Shown here: positions 19,995-29,951 of the stretch, piece after piece
Position numbering within the stretch: the first letter of the stretch is position 1
How the letters are laid out: each line of letters opens with the position of its first letter
Source: an uncultured bacterium
GTDB lineage: Bacteria; Babelota; Babeliae; Babelales; CAIQNR01
Length of the DNA stretch: 39,372 bases
Assembly (NCBI GenBank): GCA_903873255.1
Contig: CAIQNR010000018.1
Span: 1-39,372, forward strand
Reading direction: 5' to 3'
Translations under genes and position numbers: made by a program
The notes under the pieces: model-generated
Databases searched by the model: none
What the model saw: only the letters and a program-made list of their open reading frames with translations
Told to the model about the DNA's origin: nothing

Positions 19995-20677
19995 GCAGCA
20001 TTAGACAAATCATTATATTTTTAGGTGCTCCTGGTTCTGGTAAAGGTACTTTATCTAGAATGTGCGTAGATAAGCTTGATTGGAAGCAACTTTCAACCGG
20101 GGATTTATGCAGACAGCATGTGCAGGCTGGAACAGAAATTGGTAAGGAAATAGATTTTACTCTGAAATCTGGTACACTTGTACGTGATTCTGTGATCATT
20201 GACATGGTTGCTCAGTGGCTTGCTACGCAAGTACAGGACGCTGATAGCGTTATCTTAGATGGCTTTCCAAGAACAGTCGTTCAAGCACGTAGCTTTATAG
20301 CAATGATGGATGGTTCTTTTGAAAATGTTACATTAAAAGTGTATCAACTCATTGTTCCAGATTCTGAAATTGTTAAGCGTTTGTCATCTCGAGTGGTTTG
20401 CTCTAATAAAGAATGTCAGGCTATTTATTCTGAACGGTTATTAGGCTCATCCGAGTGGCACACTAAAAAGTGTGATGTTTGTGGACATAGCTTGGTTAAG
20501 CGCAATGACGACACAGTTGAAAAAATACATGCTCGATTAGTTAATTATCATCATCATATAGAACAGTTATTGGAGTACTATAGAAATATTGGATGCCAAG
20601 TAATTGATATCAATGCTGATGTCCCTACTGAGGAAATTTTTCAAGAAATTTTGTATTATGAAAGAATCACTCAATGA
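19991..20677 (+). CDS. adk: Adenylate kinase with zinc-type LID
   Basis: TTG start overlapping the secY stop; FLGAPGSGKGTLSRMCVDKLDWKQLSTGDLCRQHVQAGTEIG...ILDGFPRTVVQA...CSNKEC..KCDVCGHSLVKRNDD. Confidence 0.95.
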   Translation: MSSIRQIIIFLGAPGSGKGTLSRMCVDKLDWKQLSTGDLCRQHVQAGTEIGKEIDFTLKSGTLVRDSVIIDMVAQWLATQVQDADSVILDGFPRTVVQARSFIAMMDGSFENVTLKVYQLIVPDSEIVKRLSSRVVCSNKECQAIYSERLLGSSEWHTKKCDVCGHSLVKRNDDTVEKIHARLVNYHHHIEQLLEYYRNIGCQVIDINADVPTEEIFQEILYYERITQ

Positions 20678-21441
20678 TTTTGATTAAGAACAAAATGGCT
20701 TTTACAAAAATGGAAACAGCGGGGCAGTTGTTAGCGAGTATATTTGAAGATATTAAAATAGTTATTACACCTGGTATTTCAACGTATGAAATAGACAGCT
20801 GGTTTGCACAACAATTGAAATCTAAAGGTCTCACTTCTGAAATGAAGGGGTATGCTGGTTATAAATATGTAACATGTGTGTCTCTTAATGATGAAGTTGT
20901 TCATGGAGTACCGTCAAAACACAAGGTTTTACAATCGAAAGATCTTGTAAAGATAGATGTGTGTGCTTCATGGAAAGGATATTGTGCAGATATGGCGAGA
21001 TGTTTTTTTGTTGATGAGCCTACGAGTGCTCAAGCAGAGAAATTAGTCATGATAGCTCAAGCATCTTTAGATAAAGGAATAGCTCAAGCTGTTCCTGGAA
21101 ATAGATTAGGTGATATCTCTGCGGCTATTCAAAAAGAAGTTGAGAATAATGGTTTTGGGGTAGTTCGTGATTTTGCAGGACATGGCATAGGTAAATCTAT
21201 GCATGAAGAGCCTGAGCTTTTAAATTATGGATTTGCTGGTCAAGGGCCCGTTCTTAGAGAAGGCATGGCTATTGCTCTTGAGCCGATGATTACAGTTGGT
21301 TCATACGAAGTTTATGTTACTGAGGATGAGTGGACAGTGAAAACAGAAGATAAAAGTTTGGCTGCGCATGTAGAAGACACGGTTTTTATTACAGCGCAGG
21401 GTCCGAAAATATTAACAAGGTTAGAAAGTAAGGGGAGGTAA
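20674..21441 (+). CDS. map: Type I methionine aminopeptidase
   Basis: SLNDEVVHGVPSKHKVLQSKDLVKIDVCASWKGYCADMARCF...RDFAGHGIGKSMHEEPELLNYG...ALEPMI...VEDTVFIT. ATGA overlap with adk. Confidence 0.96.
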   Translation: MILIKNKMAFTKMETAGQLLASIFEDIKIVITPGISTYEIDSWFAQQLKSKGLTSEMKGYAGYKYVTCVSLNDEVVHGVPSKHKVLQSKDLVKIDVCASWKGYCADMARCFFVDEPTSAQAEKLVMIAQASLDKGIAQAVPGNRLGDISAAIQKEVENNGFGVVRDFAGHGIGKSMHEEPELLNYGFAGQGPVLREGMAIALEPMITVGSYEVYVTEDEWTVKTEDKSLAAHVEDTVFITAQGPKILTRLESKGR

Positions 21442-21450
21442 GGAAAAGTT

Positions 21451-21678
21451 ATGAGTAAACAAAAAGAAGATGTTATCCGTATGGATGGCATAGTTCAAGA
21501 AACGTTGCCTAACGCAATGTTTCGTGTTGAAATTGAAGGTGGACATGTTGTTTTAGGGCATGTTTCAGGTAAAATGCGTATGAATTACATTCGTATTTTA
21601 CCGGGAGATAAAGTTGCATTGGAGCTTTCTCCCTACGATTTGAGTCGTGGTAGAATTGTGTTGCGCTATAAGAATTAA
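21451..21678 (+). CDS. infA: Translation initiation factor IF-1
   Basis: [67 protein letters not shown]. Confidence 0.97.
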   Translation: MSKQKEDVIRMDGIVQETLPNAMFRVEIEGGHVVLGHVSGKMRMNYIRILPGDKVALELSPYDLSRGRIVLRYKN

Positions 21679-21698
21679 TGAGCATACAAGGTGAACTG

Positions 21699-21815
21699 AT
21701 GAAAGTAAGAACGTCTGTAAAAAAAATGTGTGGTGACTGTCGAATTGTTCGACGAGGCCGTATTATTCGCGTTATTTGTAAAAAAAGTTTACGACATAAA
21801 CAACGCCAAGGTTAG
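21699..21815 (+). CDS. rpmJ: 50S ribosomal protein L36 (38 aa; absent from the supplied ORF track)
   Basis: My translation: [38 protein letters not shown]; the C..C...C....H pattern and RHKQRQG ending are diagnostic, located between infA and rpsM. Confidence 0.96.
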   Translation: MKVRTSVKKMCGDCRIVRRGRIIRVICKKSLRHKQRQG

Positions 21816-21832
21816 TCAGGAGTATAGATACT

Positions 21833-22222
21833 ATGGCACGTATAGAAGGTGTAACATTACCGTACAATAAACGTATAGAATACGGTTTAACGTACGTATT
21901 TGGTATTGGATTGAAAACTTCACAAACGATTCTTCAAAAAGTGAATGTTGATTTCAATACTCGTGTAAAAGATTTGTCTGATGAAGCAGTTGCTGCTATT
22001 CAAAAAGAGATTACGAACAACTACCGAGTTGAAGGTGATTTGAAAAAAGAAATCACTTTGAATATTAGACGTTTGCAAGAAATTGGATCTTATAGAGGTC
22101 TACGTCATAAGAAGGGATTACCTGTTCGTGGTCAAAGAACAAAGACTAATGCTCGTACCAGAAAAGGTCCTCGCAAGTCAGGAAATGTAATAGCTGCTAA
22201 AAAGAAAACTACGAAGAAGTAA
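21833..22222 (+). CDS. rpsM: 30S ribosomal protein S13
   Basis: [34 protein letters not shown]...[37 protein letters not shown]. Confidence 0.97.
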   Translation: MARIEGVTLPYNKRIEYGLTYVFGIGLKTSQTILQKVNVDFNTRVKDLSDEAVAAIQKEITNNYRVEGDLKKEITLNIRRLQEIGSYRGLRHKKGLPVRGQRTKTNARTRKGPRKSGNVIAAKKKTTKK

Positions 22223-22233
22223 GGTAATCTAGA

Positions 22234-22620
22234 ATGGCTTATAAACAAAAATCAAAAAAGCAAAAAAAAGCGCGTATTGAATCTGCTATAGCACACGTTC
22301 AATCATCTTTCAATAATACGCTTGTATCTATCACCACTATGGAAGGTGATGTGTTATTGCGTTGTAGCGCTGGTAAGCTTGGATTTAAAGGTGCTCGTAA
22401 AGGGACTCCTTTTGCAGCTACTCAAATTGGGCTTACATTAGCAAAAGACATGGCTCCACTAGGCATTAAAGTTATAGAAGTTAACTTACAAGGCCCTGGT
22501 GCTGGACGTGACTCTATTGTAAGAGCGTTTCAATCTTCAGGAATCGCAGTTTCTATGTTGAGAGATGTTACACCATTACCTCATAATGGTTGCCGTCCTC
22601 CAAAGAAACGACGAGTGTAA
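22234..22620 (+). CDS. rpsK: 30S ribosomal protein S11
   Basis: ARIESAIAHVQSSFNNTLVSITTMEGDVLLRCSAGKLGFKGARKGTPFAA...GPGAGRDSIVRAFQSSGI...DVTPLPHNGCRPPKKRRV. Confidence 0.97.
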   Translation: MAYKQKSKKQKKARIESAIAHVQSSFNNTLVSITTMEGDVLLRCSAGKLGFKGARKGTPFAATQIGLTLAKDMAPLGIKVIEVNLQGPGAGRDSIVRAFQSSGIAVSMLRDVTPLPHNGCRPPKKRRV

Positions 22621-22644
22621 TTTATAGAGTGCTTTTAGGAAGTT

Positions 22645-23223
22645 ATGAATAAAAAAAATCAAAAAAATTCACCAGTAGAACAAGATTTAGGTACTCGCGC
22701 TGAGCAAAAAGCTGTAAGAGCTTCGAGCAAAAAGTTGTCTGAGTACGGTAAACAGTTACTTGAAAAGCAAAAAGTTAAAAAAATGTACGGTCTTCGTGAA
22801 AAACAATTCCGTCGTTTTTTTAGAGAAGCTTCTCGTCAACAAGGCGCTCCAGGGGAAAATCTCTTGAGCCTTCTTGAACAAAGATTAGATAATATTATCT
22901 ATCGTTTGAAGTTAGCAGTAACTCGTCGTCAAGCAAGACAGATCGTTGTACATGGTCATATTCTTGTAAACGGTAAACGTGTTTACTCTCCTTCATCACT
23001 TGTTCATGTAGGGGATACAGTTTCTTTTGTTGATAATGTTGCATCAAAAACTCAGTTCGTTGAACAAGTTATTGATAAACGTTTGAATATTGGTATCAAA
23101 GTTCCTGAATGGTTAGAGCTTAATAAGCAAGATCGTAAAGGACAAGTACTTCGTCGCCCAGTTAGATCTGATATTCAAGTTCCAATCGAAGAACATATGA
23201 TTGTCGAATTGTATTCTAAATAA
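22645..23223 (+). CDS. rpsD: 30S ribosomal protein S4
   Basis: EYGKQLLEKQKVKKMYGLREKQFRRFFREASRQQGAPGENLLSLLEQRLDNIIYRLKLAVTRRQARQIVVHGHILVNGKRV. Confidence 0.97.
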   Translation: MNKKNQKNSPVEQDLGTRAEQKAVRASSKKLSEYGKQLLEKQKVKKMYGLREKQFRRFFREASRQQGAPGENLLSLLEQRLDNIIYRLKLAVTRRQARQIVVHGHILVNGKRVYSPSSLVHVGDTVSFVDNVASKTQFVEQVIDKRLNIGIKVPEWLELNKQDRKGQVLRRPVRSDIQVPIEEHMIVELYSK

Positions 23224-23271
23224 TTGTAAGTGAAGTATATGGTGTGCGTAATTATGTGTGGGGGATTGTAA

Positions 23272-24369
23272 ATGAATAGAGAATATCAACCGCTTACTAT
23301 TCCACGTGTTACGTGGGATAAAAAGTCCATGACAAGTGGATTTGGTGAATTGACTGCTCAGCCTCTAGAGCCAGGCTTTGGTATGACTTTAGGTAACGCG
23401 CTTCGACGCATCCTTCTTGGGGGTGTTGAAGGTTCAGCGGTAACTTCAGTTATTATCAAAGGGGTAAACAATGAGTTTGCTGTTGTTCCTGGTGTAGTTG
23501 AAGATGCAATGCAGTTATGTTTAAATATTAAACAGATTGTAGTGTCTAGCAAAGATGGCAAACCTGGTAAAATGCGTTTGCATGTTAAAGATGGTGCTAT
23601 TGCTCGTGTAGCAGATATTGTAGCAGATGAAAATCTAGAACTTATCAATACTGACCACGTACTTGCGCATGTAGCTGCTGAAGGTGAACTTGAAATAGAA
23701 TTTTTTGTACAATCTGGTCGTGGGTATAAAACTGCTCAATGGCCTGAAGGTAAAACACTTCAAGAAGATTCAAGAATCTATCTTGATGCTATGTTTTCAC
23801 CAATTACAAAAGTTAGTTTTAACATAGAAAAAACACGTGTTGGTCAGGAAATCGATTACGATAGATTGATTTTACAGATTCATACTAATGGTTCTGCTCA
23901 GCCAACCGATGTTTTTCATTATGCAGTTTCTGTTCTTCGTACTCAATTAGAACACTTCTTGATTACAGGCGAAATTCCATTTAATGAAATTTCTACACCT
24001 CCAAAAGAGGATGTTAAAGTTAAACAAGATCAAGGGATGAACATCCAATTAAAAGGTGTTTCAGTCGATCTTTTACTTAAGCCAATTGATGAATTGGAAC
24101 TTTCAGTTAGAGCTCATAACTGTTTAATGAATGCGAACATAAAACGCATTGTTGACCTTGTGAACCTTTCTGAAGATGATGGCCTTCGTATCAAAAACTT
24201 TGGTCGTAAGTCGCTCAATGAAGTAAAAGAAAGTATGAAAACTTTTGGTCTTTCTTTCGGTATGAATATCAGTGAGGACGATCTTAAGCAAGTAATGCAA
24301 GAACATGGCATTACACCTCCTGAAGAATCATACGATGATGAAGATGATGACAATGATGATCTCGATTAA
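23272..24369 (+). CDS. rpoA: DNA-directed RNA polymerase subunit alpha
   Basis: EPLEPGFGMTLGNALRRILL-like N-terminus, alphaCTD (IDELELSVRAHNCLMNANIKRIVDLV...FGRKSLNEVKESM), acidic tail. Confidence 0.97.
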   Translation: MNREYQPLTIPRVTWDKKSMTSGFGELTAQPLEPGFGMTLGNALRRILLGGVEGSAVTSVIIKGVNNEFAVVPGVVEDAMQLCLNIKQIVVSSKDGKPGKMRLHVKDGAIARVADIVADENLELINTDHVLAHVAAEGELEIEFFVQSGRGYKTAQWPEGKTLQEDSRIYLDAMFSPITKVSFNIEKTRVGQEIDYDRLILQIHTNGSAQPTDVFHYAVSVLRTQLEHFLITGEIPFNEISTPPKEDVKVKQDQGMNIQLKGVSVDLLLKPIDELELSVRAHNCLMNANIKRIVDLVNLSEDDGLRIKNFGRKSLNEVKESMKTFGLSFGMNISEDDLKQVMQEHGITPPEESYDDEDDDNDDLD

Positions 24370-24381
24370 TAAGGAACAGCG

Positions 24382-24741
24382 ATGAAACATCAAATAAATA
24401 AAAGAAAACTAAACGTAACTCCTTCTCATAGAAAAGCTTTGCTTCGTAACCAAGTAATTCATTTGATTACGTACGGTAGCTTGACCACAACTCGTGCTCG
24501 TGCAAAAGAAGTTCAAAGACTTGCTGAAAAGATTGTTACAAAAGCTCGCGTAGGGAACCATTTCAATGCTCGTAGACAAGTAAAAGCATTGTTACCTTAC
24601 AAAGAAGAAGCATTAACAAAATTGTTTCATGAAATTGCTCCTCGCTATGTCGAAAGAAATGGCGGTTACACTCGCTTAATTCCATTAGGCAAGCGTATCA
24701 GTGATACAGCAACAATTGCAAAACTTGAATGGGTTATGTAA
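24382..24741 (+). CDS. rplQ: 50S ribosomal protein L17
   Basis: KRKLNVTPSHRKALLRNQVIHLITYGSLTTTRARAKEVQRLAEKIVTKAR...RNGGYTRLIPLGKRISDTATIAKLEWV. Confidence 0.96.
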   Translation: MKHQINKRKLNVTPSHRKALLRNQVIHLITYGSLTTTRARAKEVQRLAEKIVTKARVGNHFNARRQVKALLPYKEEALTKLFHEIAPRYVERNGGYTRLIPLGKRISDTATIAKLEWVM

Positions 24742-24774
24742 GAAGTCTTTTCTTATTTAAACTATCAAAAATTA

Positions 24775-24820
24775 ATGAGTCTCTCAGAAATTTACTTTCT
24801 GCCGAGACTCATTTTTTTTG
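24775..24820 (+). terminator. Rho-independent terminator of the ribosomal superoperon
   Basis: ATGAGTCTC ... GAGACTCAT followed by TTTTTTT. Confidence 0.85.
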
Positions 24821-24920
24821 TCAAGAAGTGTAGTAATAGGAATTGTTTTTTTAGATAAATAAAAACAGTTATTAAAGGTCTAAGTAGATCAGATTTTAAA
24901 AGTTGTAAATATTCAGTTGA

Positions 24921-27605
24921 TTACGCTAGCTCACGAATAGTCACTAGCGAGCCTTGATTTTCTTTTTCAATAATAAAGTGAACGGGGAATTGATCTTTCA
25001 TGGTTGTCAGATGTGAGACAATAATAACTTTTTCAAAGTCATCTTGAATTTTGTAAATCACATCCATGATTCGTGAGAGGCCCTCTTCGTCTTGTGAACC
25101 AAAACCTTCATCTATGATCAGTGTTTGGAGCGATGTTCCTGCGCGGCGAGCAAGTAATTTTGATATAGCAATGCGGAGCGCAAAGTCTATTCTAAAAGCT
25201 TCACCTCCTGAAAACATTTCATACGGACGGATGCCGTTGCTATCTGATATATTAATATCTAGTGTCTCTTTGGTTCCACCTTTTTTTAAGTCGCGTAGTG
25301 ATTCGATAAAAATATGAGTTTGGTTATCCGTTAATTTACTTAAAAGATCATTTGCTTCTTGTTCAATCTCTGGCAATGCATCTTCTATAAGCAGCGCTTG
25401 CAGGCCATCCTTGCCATATGCAGAGGCTACATCAGCATAGTCATGTGCATGTGTTAACAATTCTACTGCTTGTGCTTCATATTTTACTTGTTCTTTTTGT
25501 TGGGTTTGTAATTTTTGAAACGAACTTTCAAGCCCACCTTTTTCTTGTAAAAGTTGAGCTTTAGTTGTTTGAAGCCCTGCTAATTGCTGCAGGTACATTG
25601 CTTCTTGTTGTTTAAGTAGACCCATTTCAGTAGTAAGCGCTGTTTGTTGTGTTGCAATAGCGCGGTATCCAGAGCTTTCTTTATTTCTTTTTTTGATGGA
25701 AACACACAGCTCATGAATCATATGTTTACGTTCTTGTTGAAGGCCAGTTTGTTGTGCAACCATAAACCATTGTTGTTCTTGTTTTTCAATTGTTTGCAGC
25801 TCTGCGCGCAATTTTTCTTGCAATTGTGCATTAGGTAGTACTGTTGCAAGTTCTGTTTCTGTAGTGCGCTTAAGCTCATGTATTTTTTTATACCGTTCAT
25901 CATTTTTTATAGAGGTGACTATTTCTTGATTCATGCGTTCAAGAAGTGTTTGTTCTGCTGTAATGAGAGCTTTTTTTTCTTCCAGTTTTTGTTCAAGCGC
26001 AGATAATTCTTTCTTTTTCTCATCAAAAATACTGTTTTTTTGAGCATGTTCTTGGAGATGAGTATCAATTTTTTTAGATGCTTCAAGTGCTTTGTGTTGA
26101 TCGGTTATAACGCCTTTAATCCAGAGAATAAGCCGTTTAAGTTTTGCAAAACGATGAAGTAAAAATTGATCTTGTGTGGATAATTTATTGATTAAAAAAC
26201 GTTTGCGCGCTTGAGAAACATTTTGTTCGCAAAGCGGACAGCTTGGATTGTTAATGTCATCAATCAATTTTTTCTTGTCGTAAAGATGCTTTAGCTCGTT
26301 ATTAATAATATTTCCAGCATCGATCCATTTTTGATAAAAAAGTTTATAGCGCTCAAAAAATTTTTGCAGTTCTTGGGTGTCGCTAATCAAAAATTGCGCA
26401 GGGGTTTCATTGCGAATTGTTTGTATGGTTGCATCAAGAAGTGCTTGTTCTTGCAGTAGTCGATTGATCTCTTTGTCTGTGTGCGCAATACGGTCTTGTT
26501 GTGTGATAACTTCATGCTTAATGCGTTCAAGATTAATTTTTTTATTTTGCACTGCATCGTGGGTACTTTTTTCAAGCACCGTGATCAGTTCTTGTTCTTG
26601 TTGTTTATAGGTGACAACAAGTGACCTTAGTTCAAGATTTTTTTCGGTTAGCGCTGTTTGCTTTGTAAGTTGTGCGGCAATTTCCTGTTTGCGAGTTTCT
26701 AAATTATCTTTGTCAGGCAGGTGCAAAAGTTGTGCATGATTATGTTTCCATTGAGCAACAAGACTATAAAAGCGTTCTTTCATGGTGGCAGTATCATGCA
26801 ATGTTCTTTTGTATTCAGCTTCTATTAATGCAATTTTTTGTTGTTCTATCGTTATTTTTTCTTTTTCTTGCGCTATGGTTTTAATCGATCGATCGTAACT
26901 GGTTTGTTGAAGATCAAGCTCTTTAAGTGTTGTTTCTACTGTGGTTAGTTTTGCCTGTTCACTTTCCATTGCTAAGCATTCTTGTGCAATATGAAGTGCA
27001 AATTTTTTTGCATACTCAGATTCATTCATTAGTCGTTTTGATTCATCGGCTGCTATTTTGCGTGCTTTTTCATATCGATTAAGACCTAAAATTGAGGCTA
27101 AAACATCTTTGCGATCTTTAGGTGATTTTTTTGAAAATTCATTCGATTGCCCTTGGCGAATAAATGATGAATTGATAAAAGCATCATAATCAACACCCAG
27201 TACTTGATCGATAACTTCCTGTGTTCTGCGGATTGTTTTTTCGGTCAGTGGAACAAAAATATCAGTTTCGGTGTTATAGGTTCCAAAGTCGACATGAGCG
27301 CTTGGTTTTCCATATTTCGTGGAAAATACACGACGTACACGGTAGGTTTGTCCGTTTGATATAAAATCGAGACCGACCATCATTTCTGTTTGTCCAAGAC
27401 GGAGTACCCCTTGATCTGCTTTGGACATGCCACTTGTTTTACGTGCCGACCCCCACAATGCCCAGGTAATTGCATCAAGGAGTGCTGATTTTCCATGTCC
27501 ATTTTTGCCTGATAAACAGATTAATTTATAAGGACGAAAATCGATTGTTTGGATGGTTGGTCCATAACTTAAAAAATTTTGTAAGCGTAACAGTAGTGGG
27601 ATCAT
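24921..27605 (-). CDS. sbcC: SbcC/Rad50-type exonuclease ATPase subunit
   Basis: LQNFLSYGPTIQTIDFRPYKLICLSGKNGHGKSALLDAITWALWG (Walker A), long coiled coil with zinc-hook CPLC, C-terminal MFSGGEAFRIDFALRIAISKLL and LIIDEGFGSQDEEG. Start at MIPLLLRLQNFL preferred over 27626. Confidence 0.94.
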   Translation of the reverse strand: MIPLLLRLQNFLSYGPTIQTIDFRPYKLICLSGKNGHGKSALLDAITWALWGSARKTSGMSKADQGVLRLGQTEMMVGLDFISNGQTYRVRRVFSTKYGKPSAHVDFGTYNTETDIFVPLTEKTIRRTQEVIDQVLGVDYDAFINSSFIRQGQSNEFSKKSPKDRKDVLASILGLNRYEKARKIAADESKRLMNESEYAKKFALHIAQECLAMESEQAKLTTVETTLKELDLQQTSYDRSIKTIAQEKEKITIEQQKIALIEAEYKRTLHDTATMKERFYSLVAQWKHNHAQLLHLPDKDNLETRKQEIAAQLTKQTALTEKNLELRSLVVTYKQQEQELITVLEKSTHDAVQNKKINLERIKHEVITQQDRIAHTDKEINRLLQEQALLDATIQTIRNETPAQFLISDTQELQKFFERYKLFYQKWIDAGNIINNELKHLYDKKKLIDDINNPSCPLCEQNVSQARKRFLINKLSTQDQFLLHRFAKLKRLILWIKGVITDQHKALEASKKIDTHLQEHAQKNSIFDEKKKELSALEQKLEEKKALITAEQTLLERMNQEIVTSIKNDERYKKIHELKRTTETELATVLPNAQLQEKLRAELQTIEKQEQQWFMVAQQTGLQQERKHMIHELCVSIKKRNKESSGYRAIATQQTALTTEMGLLKQQEAMYLQQLAGLQTTKAQLLQEKGGLESSFQKLQTQQKEQVKYEAQAVELLTHAHDYADVASAYGKDGLQALLIEDALPEIEQEANDLLSKLTDNQTHIFIESLRDLKKGGTKETLDINISDSNGIRPYEMFSGGEAFRIDFALRIAISKLLARRAGTSLQTLIIDEGFGSQDEEGLSRIMDVIYKIQDDFEKVIIVSHLTTMKDQFPVHFIIEKENQGSLVTIRELA

Positions 27606-27699
27606 AGTAAAACCATTTCCTTGCATTGTAATGACGGCAGATTTAGTATACTACCAATCAAGAAAGTTAAAAATAAGTAGTCTATGGAGCTTTAGCATT

Positions 27700-29100
27700 A
27701 TGAAAGATCAGATTTTTCGAGCATATGATATTCGTGGAGTGGTAGGGAGTGAATTTGAGATAGATCAAGTCTACGATCTTGGAAGAGCAATCGCTCTGTA
27801 TTTAGAAGAACAAAATCCTACATTGCGTACTGTAGCTATCGGCATGGATGGTAGAACCCATTCTCCTTATATTAAAGAAGAGCTTTCCCGTGCTCTGCGC
27901 ATGAGCGGAATCGATGTTATTTTTATTGGTATTTGTATTACACCCGTTGCCTATTTTGCTGAGTATTGGTTGCCAGTTGATGCCGCACTCATGATTACTG
28001 CATCTCATAATCCAAAAGAGTATAATGGGATTAAAATAACAGCTGGCAAAAAGCCTGTTGCAAGCGAGCAGATTCAAGCAATAAAAAAGTATTATAAAGA
28101 AAAAAAATATATTATTTCCGACATTATTGGCTCCTATATAGAGTATGATTTAGTGACGCAGTATGTCGATTATCTTGTTCGTTTATTCCCACATCTTGTA
28201 GGCAGTTCTTATCCTATGGTATTTGATTGTGGCAATGGAGCCTCGGGACGAATCATGATGCAGCTTGTGCAAAAAATGGAGTGGAATTATGCAACCTTGT
28301 TATACTCACAAGTTGATGGAACTTATCCAAATCACACAGCCGATCCAACAGAGCTTGAAAATATGCAAGATCTATTAGCAGTTATTACTGCGCATAAGAT
28401 TCCTTTTGGTATTGGGTTTGATGGTGATGCTGACCGGATGGGAGTGATTACCGATCAAGGAAAACTTGTCGGAGGTGATGTCCTTCTTTCTGGATGGGCT
28501 CGAGCACTGGGTAGTAAGGTTGGTCAAGGCAATGTAGTGTATGATGCAAAATGTTCTGATGGCCTTTCAGAAATTATTACACAAAGTGGTCTGACTCCTC
28601 TTATTTGTCCGTCAGGTCATTCTTTTATCAAGCAGTCAATGGCTAAAAACAAGGCACTTCTTGCTGGAGAATTAAGCTGTCATTTCTTTTTTCATGATCG
28701 CTATTTTGGGTTTGATGATGGTATTTATGCAGCTTTGCGTTTACTAGAATTAATAACAACGTATACTACATCGTTAGATACCATTCTTTCATTATTTCCA
28801 CGCAGAGAGAGTTCTCCTGAGCTTCGTATTGCATGTAGCTATGCAAGCGACTATGTGGTTGATGGAGTACGGCGGTATTTTGAAGATAAACAGGATCGTA
28901 AAATAACAGAGATTGATGGAATACGCGTAGACACTGAACGTGGGTGGGGATTGTTGCGAGGATCCCATACACAGCCGGTGATCTGTCTACGGTTTGAGGC
29001 ATATACTTCTGATGATTTACAAGAGATCAAAAAAGAATTTATATGTGCGCTTGAACCGTATTTTTCAAAACAATTTCTTGAAAAACAGGTGACATGGTGA
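27700..29100 (+). CDS. Phosphomannomutase/phosphoglucomutase
   Basis: FRAYDIRGVVG, MITASHNPKEYNGIKI (phosphoserine loop), GIGFDGDADRMGVITDQG (metal loop), AGELSCHFFF. Start adjusted from 27631. Confidence 0.93.
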   Translation: MKDQIFRAYDIRGVVGSEFEIDQVYDLGRAIALYLEEQNPTLRTVAIGMDGRTHSPYIKEELSRALRMSGIDVIFIGICITPVAYFAEYWLPVDAALMITASHNPKEYNGIKITAGKKPVASEQIQAIKKYYKEKKYIISDIIGSYIEYDLVTQYVDYLVRLFPHLVGSSYPMVFDCGNGASGRIMMQLVQKMEWNYATLLYSQVDGTYPNHTADPTELENMQDLLAVITAHKIPFGIGFDGDADRMGVITDQGKLVGGDVLLSGWARALGSKVGQGNVVYDAKCSDGLSEIITQSGLTPLICPSGHSFIKQSMAKNKALLAGELSCHFFFHDRYFGFDDGIYAALRLLELITTYTTSLDTILSLFPRRESSPELRIACSYASDYVVDGVRRYFEDKQDRKITEIDGIRVDTERGWGLLRGSHTQPVICLRFEAYTSDDLQEIKKEFICALEPYFSKQFLEKQVTW

Positions 29101-29924
29101 GAACGATAGGATTGCATTTACGTTTAACAACAACATTATCTGATCTTATAGATAAGGCGATACGTCAAAAAAGTAACGTTATGCAGTGCTTTTTTATTCT
29201 TCAAGAAACACTCAGTTATGTTTCGTTTGAAGAAGGTGAGCTTGAAGCTTGCCGGCAAAAAATTAAAGAAAATTTTAAAGAGGTGTATCTTCATGCTTCT
29301 TATTGGGTAAACCTTGCTGGTATGCGCAATAATGGCTGGAGAACATTCAAACGAGAAGTTGAACTTGCTCGTCAACTTGGATTTTCTCATGTGGTTATTC
29401 ATCCTGGTTCTGCAACCGGTTGTAAAGATCGTCAAGAAGGAATTGTGTATCTTTCTAAAGCACTTAACCGTGCACTAGAAAAATATGATGACATTACCAT
29501 CGTGCTAGAAAACACTGCCCATGGTAAAACTTCTGTTGGCGGTGATTTAGAAGATTTTAGGGCCCTTATGGCATTGATTACAGAACCGCATCGTATTGCA
29601 TTTTGTCTTGATACAGCTCATGCCTATGCGTATGGATATGATGTTAGTACAGTTCAGGGACTGGAAGATTTTATTACATTGGTTGACAGTTGTGTTGGCC
29701 TTGAAAAAGTTAGAGTACTCCATCTTAATGATTCAGAAAAAGAGCTTGGTTCTCGGATCGATAAACATGCAACACCAGGAAAAGGGCGCATTGGGTTAGA
29801 AGCATTACAGCGCTGCATGAATCATCCGAAATTACAGCATGCATCGGTGCTCCTTGAATTACCTGTGTTAGAGGATGCTCAAGAAATAGAATTGCTTGAT
29901 ATGGTTCGTTCTTGGGATAAGTAA
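29094..29924 (+). CDS. nfo: Endonuclease IV (AP endonuclease family 2)
   Basis: VIHPGSATGCKDRQEGI, IVLENTAHGKTSVGGDLEDF, FCLDTAHAYAYGYD, VLHLNDSEKELGSRIDKHATPGKGRIG. Confidence 0.95.
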   Translation: MVRTIGLHLRLTTTLSDLIDKAIRQKSNVMQCFFILQETLSYVSFEEGELEACRQKIKENFKEVYLHASYWVNLAGMRNNGWRTFKREVELARQLGFSHVVIHPGSATGCKDRQEGIVYLSKALNRALEKYDDITIVLENTAHGKTSVGGDLEDFRALMALITEPHRIAFCLDTAHAYAYGYDVSTVQGLEDFITLVDSCVGLEKVRVLHLNDSEKELGSRIDKHATPGKGRIGLEALQRCMNHPKLQHASVLLELPVLEDAQEIELLDMVRSWDK

Positions 29925-29951
29925 AATACCTAGTAAAAAAAAGAGGCAGTT

